Assembly: GCF_020622065.1 (NCBI RefSeq)
Contig: NZ_JAHRYQ010000001.1
Span: forward strand, 1,054,001-1,118,000
Direction of reading: 5' to 3'
Origin: Geothrix sp.
Lineage (GTDB): Bacteria; Acidobacteriota; Holophagae; Holophagales; Holophagaceae
Length of the DNA: 64,000 nucleotides
Both the position numbers and the translations under genes were made by a program. Positions 44,164 through 51,090 of this stretch are shown piece by piece; position 1 is the first letter of the stretch, and each line of letters starts with the position of its first letter. The notes below the pieces were generated by a model. The model was given only the letters and a program-made list of their open reading frames with translations. It was not told where the DNA came from and made no database searches.

Positions 44164-45123
44164 TCAGTGGTCGATGTCGAAGGAGGCCGAGACCGGGGGG
44201 AGCTTCATGTCGGTGGCGGTGAAGGTGACCTTGACCCGGGTCCCCTTGAGCCCGCCGTTCTGCCCAAGCTGCATGGGCAGGTGGACTTCCCGTCTGGCGA
44301 GGTTCGCGTAGATGGCGATCGCCTTCAGCTCGCTGATGCGGGCGCCTTTCTTGAACTTGCCGCCGGATTCCACGGTGACGGCAAACTCGCCGATGACGCT
44401 GCGATTCCCGGTGCGCTCCATGGTGAGGCTCAGGACCGGGAGCGCCTCGGGTACATCCGGCTGCCAGAAACGGAACCCGGTGAGCGTGATGTTCGCCGTG
44501 GTCGGTCCATGCCGGACGATGATCGGTATGGAGATGCCCACCAGCTGCGTGATGTTGAAGCTCAGCTTCTGCTCGGGGTCCTCGCCGGAGGGCTTGGGGG
44601 GCTCGGCGGTGGGGATGGCCTGGAGCAGCAGGTGGGATCGGTATTCGCCGTCGGGGAGCCCTTCCGGTTTGCGCACCTGGACTCGGACCGTCTGGGACTC
44701 GCCGGGGGCGAGATCCACCTGGCGGGGGGAGAAGCGGACCAGATCCGCAGCGGTGATCTCACCGGGCCTCCGCTCCCGCTCCTGGATCCTTCCGCCGGGC
44801 AGCATGTCCATTTCCTTGAAGCTCACCCGGTACGAGGCGGCCGTGACCCCGCAGTTCTGCAGCATGATCTCGGCGGAGCGCTCGCGTCCCTCGAGCACCA
44901 CGCGGGTGGGGAAGATGGCGAGATCTCCGGTTCCTCCGGGCCGGGGGGCCGGCATCCCTGAAGGGGGCTTGATCGGCTGGCCGGCAGGAGGTGACGCCGG
45001 TTGCGCGGTGGGCGGAGACGGCGCGGGCGTCTGGGGGACGGCTGATGGGCCGCCGCCGGCGTCTCGGGAGATCGCCAGCAGGCAGCCAAGAAGGATGGAT
45101 AGGGCAGATCGGCTCGGCATCAT
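44164..45123 (-). CDS. PapD-like periplasmic pilus chaperone
   Basis: A 319-residue secreted protein. A signal peptide and a 40-residue proline-rich segment precede an Ig-like chaperone domain starting near residue 65 (LAIFPTRVVLEGRERSAEIML). It continues with VRFSPRQVDLAPGESQTVRVQV and GEYRSHLLLQAIP, equivalents of the F1-G1 region and the conserved Arg/Lys that anchors subunit C-termini. A second domain follows to residue 319. The proline-rich insert is unusual for PapD chaperones. First of two consecutive ATGs chosen; the Shine-Dalgarno is weak. Located between pilin and usher genes. Confidence 0.83.
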   Translation of the reverse strand: MMPSRSALSILLGCLLAISRDAGGGPSAVPQTPAPSPPTAQPASPPAGQPIKPPSGMPAPRPGGTGDLAIFPTRVVLEGRERSAEIMLQNCGVTAASYRVSFKEMDMLPGGRIQERERRPGEITAADLVRFSPRQVDLAPGESQTVRVQVRKPEGLPDGEYRSHLLLQAIPTAEPPKPSGEDPEQKLSFNITQLVGISIPIIVRHGPTTANITLTGFRFWQPDVPEALPVLSLTMERTGNRSVIGEFAVTVESGGKFKKGARISELKAIAIYANLARREVHLPMQLGQNGGLKGTRVKVTFTATDMKLPPVSASFDIDH

Positions 45124-45210
45124 GGCGGTGGGTGTTGGGCCTTCGGCGCCGACCCGGGGGCCGCGAGGTCAGACCTCGCGGCCCCCGGGGATTCCTGACG
45201 CCGCAGAGGC

Positions 45211-45804
45211 TCAGTTGTAGGTGACCTTTACCGTGATGGTCCCGGCGTAGTTGCCGGGGATGGCATCCGAGGGGATGTCCAGCTTGCCGAACACTGAGAA
45301 GTGCTTGGCCGCGGTGCCTTCCTTGGGCGGGAAGTAGAGGCAGGAGTCCACGGGCAGGTCGTTCTTCGGGGTGAAGTGGCAGGCCTTCCCATGGGGGCCG
45401 ATCAGATCGGTGGCGGTGATGTCGATGCTCACATTGGGATCGCCATCAGGGACGGGCATGAGGCTCGGGCCGCCGCCGCCGAAGTTGTTGTCCCGCTGAT
45501 AGTGGAAGAAGGCCGCGGTCGGCATTGCGGTCTTGTTGTAGAAGCCGCAGTTCACGAGCTTCTTGTCGGTGAGGGACGGGTTGCCGTTGGGCGGCGTGTT
45601 GAAGGTCAGCTCCACACTGGCGGCCTTTCCGAGCTCATCCAGCACGATGGATCCGAAGTTCAGGTCCTGGGTGGACACGACCTTGACGGGCGCCATGATC
45701 TTGGCGAAGGAGTGGGCGGTGGCGGTGTCGCTGTTGCCGATGCCGACCGGATCGAGGGCCAGCAATGGGGATGCGACGAGCGCGAAGGCGATGAACTTGC
45801 GCAT
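45211..45804 (-). CDS. DUF4402 pilin-like major subunit
   Basis: A 197-residue secreted protein, signal peptide MRKFIAFALVASPLLA. The DUF4402 domain begins VSTQDLNFGSIVLD and ends GNYAGTITVKVTYN, an alternating last strand that a chaperone or neighbouring subunit could cap by donor-strand exchange. Three cysteines (in NCGFYN, ACHFTP and SCLYFP) may form one disulfide. GGAG lies five bases before the ATG. It is the first gene of the four-gene operon and so likely the most abundant subunit. SCPU-type spore coat proteins have a similar fold. Confidence 0.78.
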   Translation of the reverse strand: MRKFIAFALVASPLLALDPVGIGNSDTATAHSFAKIMAPVKVVSTQDLNFGSIVLDELGKAASVELTFNTPPNGNPSLTDKKLVNCGFYNKTAMPTAAFFHYQRDNNFGGGGPSLMPVPDGDPNVSIDITATDLIGPHGKACHFTPKNDLPVDSCLYFPPKEGTAAKHFSVFGKLDIPSDAIPGNYAGTITVKVTYN

Positions 45805-46176
45805 GAATTCTCCATATGGGGCTAGCGTCCGGTGGGCGATGGATTCAACCCTGGCCGGACAATGTTTGGGGAACCCGGATTCCCCCGAGCGGGGGTTTCC
45901 GGGGTGAGACAGGCCACTGGCGGGCGCAGTCCCGGGTTCATGCGGGCGCAGCGGCCTTGGGGCGTTGCATTGAGGGTTCCTGACCGGACCGATGCAGGTG
46001 ACTGGAACAGGTCTAAGGTGATGCCGTGGAAGAAAGCGAGCAAGGGCGAAAATGGTTAAGATTTGTTAAAAAATCGATGAAAAACCACAATATAAATCAT
46101 TTTATTTCTTTGTTTGAATCTTCATTGCCCAGTGCCTGCCGGCTGGGGTTCCCCGGTTTGGGCAGGGGGCTTCCTG
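45805..46176 (-). promoter_or_regulatory. Long leader and promoter region of the pilus operon
   Basis: 372 bases without a convincing gene. Next to the pilin gene the DNA is GC-rich and holds the dyad described at 45874-45903. An AT-rich block at about 46049-46128 is the probable promoter: on the minus strand TTCAAA (plus 46113-46118), an 18-base spacer and TATATT (plus 46089-46094) make a fair sigma-70-type match. A transcript from there would carry a leader of about 280 bases. Confidence 0.5.
45874..45903. repeat. Dyad in the pilus operon leader
   Basis: CCCGGA-TT-CCCCC (45874-45886) and GGGGG-TT-TCCGGG (45891-45903) pair over 11 bp, interrupted by a symmetric TT/TT internal loop, with a 4-base GAGC loop. 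It lies about 70 bases upstream of the pilin ATG. No T-run follows on the minus strand, so it is more likely an operator or RNA structure than a terminator. Confidence 0.6.
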
Positions 46177-46959
46177 CTAGCAGCAGACGAAACCCACGCC
46201 CCACTCCGTCTTGAAATGCTGCGGGTGGGCGGGGTCGTCCTCGAGCTTTTCGCGCAGTTTGCACACGAAGACATCCAGGGCCTTCGCGCTGCCGAAGTGG
46301 TGCTCGCCCCAGACCTCTTCGCGGAGCTGCTCCCGCGTGAGCACCTCGCCCGGGTGCCGGAGGAACACGGCCAGCAAGGCGAATTCCCGGGGCGTGAGAT
46401 CCACTTCGCGGCCGCCCTTGAAGACCTTCATCGTCAGGCATTCCAGGCGCAGGTCGCCGAGGGACAGGGTGTTCGAGATCTGGGACTGGTGCGCGTACCG
46501 CCGCAGCACGGCCCGGATCCGTGCCACGAGCACATCCGGACCGAAGGGCTTCACCAGGTAGTCATCCGCGCCCAGATCGAGGCCCGACACTTTGTCGGAG
46601 TCGTCGCCCCGTCCCGTGAGGATGAGGATGGCCAGCGCTTCGCTCTGCTGCCTCAGCTTCTGGCACAGCTCGAATCCATCCATGCCCGGCAGGCCGATGT
46701 CCAGGAGGGCCACCTGCGTTGGATGGCGGTTGAAGAGGTCGAGAGCCTCCTCGCCGCTGCCCGTCTCGTGGACCTTGAAGCCCGCCTTCTGAAGCGTGAT
46801 CCGGATGAACTTCCGGGCGACGGGATCATCCTCCACCAGCAGGACCGGACAGGTGGGTCCCAGGATTCCGATCCAGCTCGGGCCATGCGAATTCCGGGAC
46901 GCACCAAGGGGAACCTCCGTGGAGGTCGGCTGGAAGGTGCAGGGTGTCCGCTGGTTCAT
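46177..46959 (-). CDS. OmpR-family response regulator, orphan
   Basis: A 260-residue two-component response regulator. Receiver domain about residues 38-155 with acidic pair Asp44-Asp45, phospho-acceptor Asp87 (LLDIGLPGMDG), Thr115 and Lys137 (VKPFG). The OmpR-type winged helix (about 165-260) has LTPREFALLAVFLRHPGEVLTREQL and ends GVGFVCC. The frame is open to 47043, but the ATG at 46959 is the more likely start; even so, 35 residues precede the receiver. No histidine kinase is encoded beside it. Encoded directly upstream of the pilus operon on the same strand, so it may control it. Confidence 0.88.
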   Translation of the reverse strand: MNQRTPCTFQPTSTEVPLGASRNSHGPSWIGILGPTCPVLLVEDDPVARKFIRITLQKAGFKVHETGSGEEALDLFNRHPTQVALLDIGLPGMDGFELCQKLRQQSEALAILILTGRGDDSDKVSGLDLGADDYLVKPFGPDVLVARIRAVLRRYAHQSQISNTLSLGDLRLECLTMKVFKGGREVDLTPREFALLAVFLRHPGEVLTREQLREEVWGEHHFGSAKALDVFVCKLREKLEDDPAHPQHFKTEWGVGFVCC

Positions 46960-47105
46960 GGATCCCCGGAGGGGGGCGACCGGAACGGAAAACAGGCTCG
47001 GGCGCCAAGGGCAAAAGCTAGCATGTTCTTTTAAGATGTTCAAGTTATCAATGTTTATTTTTTACCTAATCAGCCTATGCTTGATCATGCTTTTGGGTGG
47101 ATAAC

Positions 47106-48047
47106 ATGACTTTCGGGTGGACTGAGTCGGACACCGGGGCGGAGACCCTCCAGGGCCGAATCGAAGCGGGCGCCGCAAGTTCCAAGGCCCGGGATTTCCA
47201 GGCCGCCAGCGAGCATTACCTGCGTGCTCTGGAATGGGATCCACGCCATCCCCAGGCCCTGCGGGGGCTGGCCGAGGCCTACCGGGGCCTTCGCGAGGCC
47301 GGGCGGTGCCTCGAGACCTGGGATCGCTACCTCGCGGTTCGGCCGGACGATGTCGCCGTCCAGACCCGCGTGGGCGACGCCTGCCGGCGGGCCGGTCAGC
47401 TGGAGCGGGCCGCCGCCCACTACCAGGCCGCCCTGCATCACGATCCGCGGGACCGCTATGCCCTCATGGGGCTCGGCGACCTGCACCAGAAGGCGCATCG
47501 CTCGGAGGAAGCGCTGGCCTGCTGGGAGCAGCTTCTGACCCTCGCCCCGGGCCTGCTGAACATCCGCACCATGGCTGGGAACCTGTGCCGCCGGAAACTG
47601 GATTTCCTCCGCGCGGAGCACCATTTCCGCGAGGCCCTCGCCCTGGATCCCCACAATGCCCACGCGGTCTTCGGGCTGGCCGACGCCCTGCGGGGGCAGG
47701 GCCGCTTCGAGGAGGCGGCACCCTACTGGGACGAGATCCTGGAGGCCGATCCCAGGAACCGGCAGGTGCTCTGCCGGGCCGGGGATTGCTTCACGCGGCT
47801 GGGTCGGTGCGACCGGGCCGAGGCCCTGTTCCGCCGCGCCCTCGACTCCGGCTACGACCGCTCCGCCCTGCTCGGGCTGGCCAAGGTGCAGCTCCAGCTG
47901 GGTGTTCCGGCCGAAGCCATCCGCTGCTACGAGACCATCCTCGCGCGGAATCCAGAGGACGCGCGCACCGCCTTGCTCCTGGCGCAAGTCCGGGCGGAGG
48001 GCGGACCGCTCACGGGGCTCCGCCCGGGGACGACGGACCCGCCCTAA
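47106..48047 (+). CDS. TPR-repeat protein
   Basis: A 313-residue protein made of about seven tetratricopeptide repeats from residue 20 to 300, for example ASEHYLRALEWDPRHPQALRGLAEAY and AAHYQAALHHDPRDRYALMGL (each about 34 residues). No signal peptide or membrane segment, so probably a cytoplasmic scaffold. The ATG at 47106 is preferred to a GTG at 47097 because GGGTGG sits five bases before it. Divergent from the response regulator across an AT-rich region. Its end overlaps the convergent thioredoxin-like gene by four bases. Confidence 0.85.
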   Translation: MTFGWTESDTGAETLQGRIEAGAASSKARDFQAASEHYLRALEWDPRHPQALRGLAEAYRGLREAGRCLETWDRYLAVRPDDVAVQTRVGDACRRAGQLERAAAHYQAALHHDPRDRYALMGLGDLHQKAHRSEEALACWEQLLTLAPGLLNIRTMAGNLCRRKLDFLRAEHHFREALALDPHNAHAVFGLADALRGQGRFEEAAPYWDEILEADPRNRQVLCRAGDCFTRLGRCDRAEALFRRALDSGYDRSALLGLAKVQLQLGVPAEAIRCYETILARNPEDARTALLLAQVRAEGGPLTGLRPGTTDPP

Positions 48048-48637
48048 AGGCCGACTTGCCTCTGGTCCTGGCGCTCCCGGCTGGCGGCGATGTCGGTGAG
48101 GTGCAGCAGCTCGTCGACCACTTCCTGGCGGGCGGCGTCCTGCCCATAGCGGGCGGAGACTTCCTTCCGCGCGGCGGCCACATTCCCGCTGGCCTTGCCC
48201 CGGGCGATGAGCTCCCGGCAGGCCTCGGGCATGGGCCCCCAGTTCCCGCATTCCACGAAGCGGTCACTCAGGAAGATGAACTTGGGAATGGCCTCGCCGC
48301 CGTTGGTGAGGAAGCGGATGAACACGCCCGGGTGCTGCTCCCGGCTGATGTAGCGGACCCGGAGGTTGGGCCCGGCGTCGGCCATGCGCTGGAGCACGGG
48401 CACATGGCGAACCACATCCCCGCACCAGTCCTCGGCGATGGCCACGACATGCACGGGGACGGGCAGCGTGGCCAGGAAGCCCGCCGCGGTGGGATCCAGC
48501 ACGAGGGCACGGCGCTGTGCCTCGATCTCGTGGGCCTGCTCGGTCGATTCAGCTGCGCTCAACCAGGCGGCGTATTCCTGGCCGGATTCGAACACGGCTT
48601 TCCAGTCGAGGAGGGGCAGGGTGGCTGGGCGGGGCAT
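48044..48637 (-). CDS. Thioredoxin-fold protein with single active-site cysteine
   Basis: A 197-residue thioredoxin-like protein. The active-site region reads VVAIAEDWCGDVVRHVPVLQ, with one cysteine (Cys72) where thioredoxins have CGPC. IPKFIFLSDRF further on matches the cis-proline region. This CGD form occurs in the Thioredoxin_9 group (PF14595) of uncharacterised proteins, which cannot make the usual disulfide. A C-terminal helical extension (about 150-197) is added. GGAGG is five bases before the ATG at 48637. Transcribed alone. Confidence 0.85.
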   Translation of the reverse strand: MPRPATLPLLDWKAVFESGQEYAAWLSAAESTEQAHEIEAQRRALVLDPTAAGFLATLPVPVHVVAIAEDWCGDVVRHVPVLQRMADAGPNLRVRYISREQHPGVFIRFLTNGGEAIPKFIFLSDRFVECGNWGPMPEACRELIARGKASGNVAAARKEVSARYGQDAARQEVVDELLHLTDIAASRERQDQRQVGL

Positions 48638-48743
48638 GGAACCTCCGGTGGTCGTTTGATGCTGCCATGTCGGCCCTCGTTCCGGGCGTACCTTTGGGGC
48701 GGCGCCCAGCGCATCCCGCTGGAGCGTTGGAGGAGGGGGAGCC

Positions 48744-49310
48744 ATGAACGAGACCGCCGACTCGACCCGATCATCCCTCGAATGGAAGGAACCCCAGGCC
48801 GCCGAGCCCCGGTACGAGCCCCGGTACGAGCTATGGGCCGGCGAGGACCTGCTGGCGACCCTGTCCTTCGGGTCGCCATGCCGGACCCTCGGAACCGTCG
48901 AGACCCAGGAGGGCCGATGGACCTTCCAGCAGGCCGGCTTCCTCCGGCCCTCGATTCTCGTGCGCGAGGAGGAATCCGATCTGGACCTCGCCGTGTTCCG
49001 TCCCGGCCTGCTGGGCCATGGCCGCCTCCGGTTCACCAGCGGGGTCGTCTTCCAGTGGCGGCACGAGGGCCTGGGCTCCGCCACCTGGTCCTTCCGCGGC
49101 GACGGGGGGGAGGTGCTGGTCGCCCTCCAGCTGCACCCCGACGGCGAGGAGGGGCCAGGGCCTCACCGGGTCCAGGCTGAGGTCGAGGTCACGCCTGCGG
49201 GCCACTTCAGCCCCCGGGTGCCCCTGCTGGCGGCCCTGGGCTGGTATCTGATCCTGCTGCATCGCCAGGAGGAGGAGCCGGTCACCGACGGACCCATCGA
49301 ATCTGTGTAA
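48744..49310 (+). CDS. Hypothetical protein, beta-rich
   Basis: A 188-residue protein with no recognised family. No signal peptide. Residues 25-150 alternate short hydrophobic strands with glycine turns (LLATLSFGSPCRTLG, GRWTFQQAGFLRPSI, GRLRFTSGVVFQWRH), which suggests a beta barrel or sandwich, as in LURP-one-like folds. Near the C-terminus lies a hydrophobic stretch PLLAALGWYLILLH. A 12-base tandem duplication near the 5' end produces the repeat RYEPRYEL. A purine-rich ribosome-binding site (GGAGGAGGGGGAG) is present. Confidence 0.7.
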   Translation: MNETADSTRSSLEWKEPQAAEPRYEPRYELWAGEDLLATLSFGSPCRTLGTVETQEGRWTFQQAGFLRPSILVREEESDLDLAVFRPGLLGHGRLRFTSGVVFQWRHEGLGSATWSFRGDGGEVLVALQLHPDGEEGPGPHRVQAEVEVTPAGHFSPRVPLLAALGWYLILLHRQEEEPVTDGPIESV

Positions 49311-49320
49311 TGAGGACGGC

Positions 49321-49830
49321 TCAATCCAGGGCCAAGCGATACACGACCACCTCATCGCCCGGCGACCATTCCATGCTTCCTGTGGAACGAAAGCCCAGGG
49401 CCTCAAGCAGGCGGATGGAGGACGCATTGCCGGGCGAGACGATGGCGAGGACCCCCGGCAGCCGCAGGGCCTCGCGTGCGTAGGCGAGACACGCTGCGGC
49501 GGCCTCGCGGGCATGCCCGCGTCCCCAGAACTCCGGCACGAAGGCGTAGCCCAGGTCCACCTCGGGAAGCGCTTCGCGCCGGATGAGGCCGCACATGCCC
49601 ATGGGCGTGCCCGCACCCCGGTCCTGCACCATCCATAGCCCGTGGCCGTGGACGGCGTAGCTCGCCAGGGGGCCCTGACGCAGGTAGTTCTCGGCCTGGT
49701 CGATCGTGCGCACGCCCTTGTCGGCGATGTGCTCGATGAAGGAGGGTTCGTTGAGCAGCCGCAGGATGAAGGGCGCGTCTTCCAGGGTGAAGGGGCGGAT
49801 GAGCAGGCGGCGGGTCAGCAGGGGCGTCAT
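49321..49830 (-). CDS. GNAT acetyltransferase, RimJ/RimL type
   Basis: A 169-residue Gcn5-related N-acetyltransferase. It starts TPLLTRRLLIRPFTLEDAPFIL and has the acetyl-CoA binding stretch FVPEFWGRGHAREAAAACLAYA and the closing NASSIRLLEALGFRSTGS, as in ribosomal-protein or amino-acid acetyltransferases. The substrate is unknown. The frame is open far upstream on this strand, antisense to the alcohol dehydrogenase and kinase genes, but the ATG at 49830 gives the family N-terminus. Confidence 0.88.
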   Translation of the reverse strand: MTPLLTRRLLIRPFTLEDAPFILRLLNEPSFIEHIADKGVRTIDQAENYLRQGPLASYAVHGHGLWMVQDRGAGTPMGMCGLIRREALPEVDLGYAFVPEFWGRGHAREAAAACLAYAREALRLPGVLAIVSPGNASSIRLLEALGFRSTGSMEWSPGDEVVVYRLALD

Positions 49831-49938
49831 GGCTCCAGGATGGCCCAACCCACCGGCCCGACGCCACGCACCCCGGGGTGCCTTCTGGTCTTCCCGCGGC
49901 CATGGACTAGAGTGGATGTCCTGCCTCAAGGAGTTTCC

Positions 49939-50982
49939 ATGGCCATCGCCAAAGCCTACGCCGCGACCTCTCCCTCGGCGCCGCTCACCCCCTTCCAGTT
50001 CGAGCGCCGGGCCGTGGGGCCCCACGACATCCAGATCGAGATCGCCTACTGCGGCATCTGCCACTCGGACCTCCACCAGGTGCGCGACGAGTGGGGCGGC
50101 TCGAAGTTCCCCATGGTGCCCGGCCACGAGATCGTGGGCCGCGTCACCGCCGCGGGCGCCCATGTGAAGGGTTTCAAGACCGGCGACCTGGCGGGCGTGG
50201 GCTGTCTGGTGGACAGCTGCCGCACCTGCCCCAGTTGCCAGCGCCACTTCGAGCAGTTCTGCGAGAAGGGGGCCGCCTTCACCTACAACAGTTTCGAGAT
50301 GGACAAGAAGACTCCCACCCAGGGGGGCTACTCCTCGAGTGTGGTGGTCGATGAGGCCTTCGCACTGAAGGTCTCCCCCAAACTCGATCTGGCTGCAGCC
50401 GCGCCCCTGCTCTGCGCGGGCATCACCACCTATTCGCCCCTGCGCCGCTTCAACACGAAGAAGGGCGACAAGGTGGGCGTGGTGGGCCTGGGCGGGCTGG
50501 GCCACATGGCCGTGAAGCTGGCCGCCGCCATGGGCGCCGAAGTGACCATGCTCAGCACCTCGAAGTCGAAGGAGGCCGATGCCCGCAAGCTCGGCGCCCA
50601 CCACTTCGGCCTCACCTCCGACGACGCCACCTTCAAGCGGCTGGCGGGCCAGTTCGACCTCATCATCGACACCATCTCCGCGCCCCACGACTACAACAAA
50701 TACCTGGGCCTCCTCCGCCTGGAGGGCGCCATGGTGCTGTTGGGCGTGCCGCCGGAACCCACCCCCGTGGCCGCCGGATCGCTCATCTTCGGCCACAAGG
50801 TGCTGACGGGCTCGCTCATCGGAGGCATCAAGGAAACCCAGGAAATGCTCGATTTCTGCGCCGAGCACGGCATCGTCTCCGAGATTGAGCTCATCCCCGT
50901 CCAGCAGGTGAACGAGGCCTACGAGCGCATGCTGAAGAACGATGTCCGCTACCGCTTCGTGCTGGACATGAAGACCCTGTGA
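49939..50982 (+). CDS. Zinc-dependent alcohol dehydrogenase (CAD/YahK type)
   Basis: A 347-residue NAD(P)-dependent medium-chain dehydrogenase. Catalytic zinc site: Cys37 in CGICHSDLH, His-Glu in VPGHEIVG, and Cys in the second half (PLLCAGITTYSPL). The structural-zinc lobe has four cysteines in CRTCPSCQRHFEQFC. The nucleotide fold has VGLGGLGHMAVKLAAAMGA; the residues after the second strand (STSKSKE) suggest NADPH. Close in pattern to YahK and cinnamyl alcohol dehydrogenases, which reduce aldehydes broadly. AAGGAG precedes the ATG by five bases. Confidence 0.93.
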   Translation: MAIAKAYAATSPSAPLTPFQFERRAVGPHDIQIEIAYCGICHSDLHQVRDEWGGSKFPMVPGHEIVGRVTAAGAHVKGFKTGDLAGVGCLVDSCRTCPSCQRHFEQFCEKGAAFTYNSFEMDKKTPTQGGYSSSVVVDEAFALKVSPKLDLAAAAPLLCAGITTYSPLRRFNTKKGDKVGVVGLGGLGHMAVKLAAAMGAEVTMLSTSKSKEADARKLGAHHFGLTSDDATFKRLAGQFDLIIDTISAPHDYNKYLGLLRLEGAMVLLGVPPEPTPVAAGSLIFGHKVLTGSLIGGIKETQEMLDFCAEHGIVSEIELIPVQQVNEAYERMLKNDVRYRFVLDMKTL

Positions 50983-51090
50983 GGGGCCGCCTCCGGCATA
51001 AAACTTGAGGTGGAAAAAAACGGCTACATGGTGATCCACTTGGCCGTATAGTGGGTCGCTTCCCTCCCCCGCTGCGCGTGCGGAGGTCCC

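Noticed and set aside
48810-48835. Tandem 12-base repeat as a mobile or variable element
   Set aside because: Only two copies, in frame, giving RYEPRYEL; best seen as a small local duplication inside a gene.
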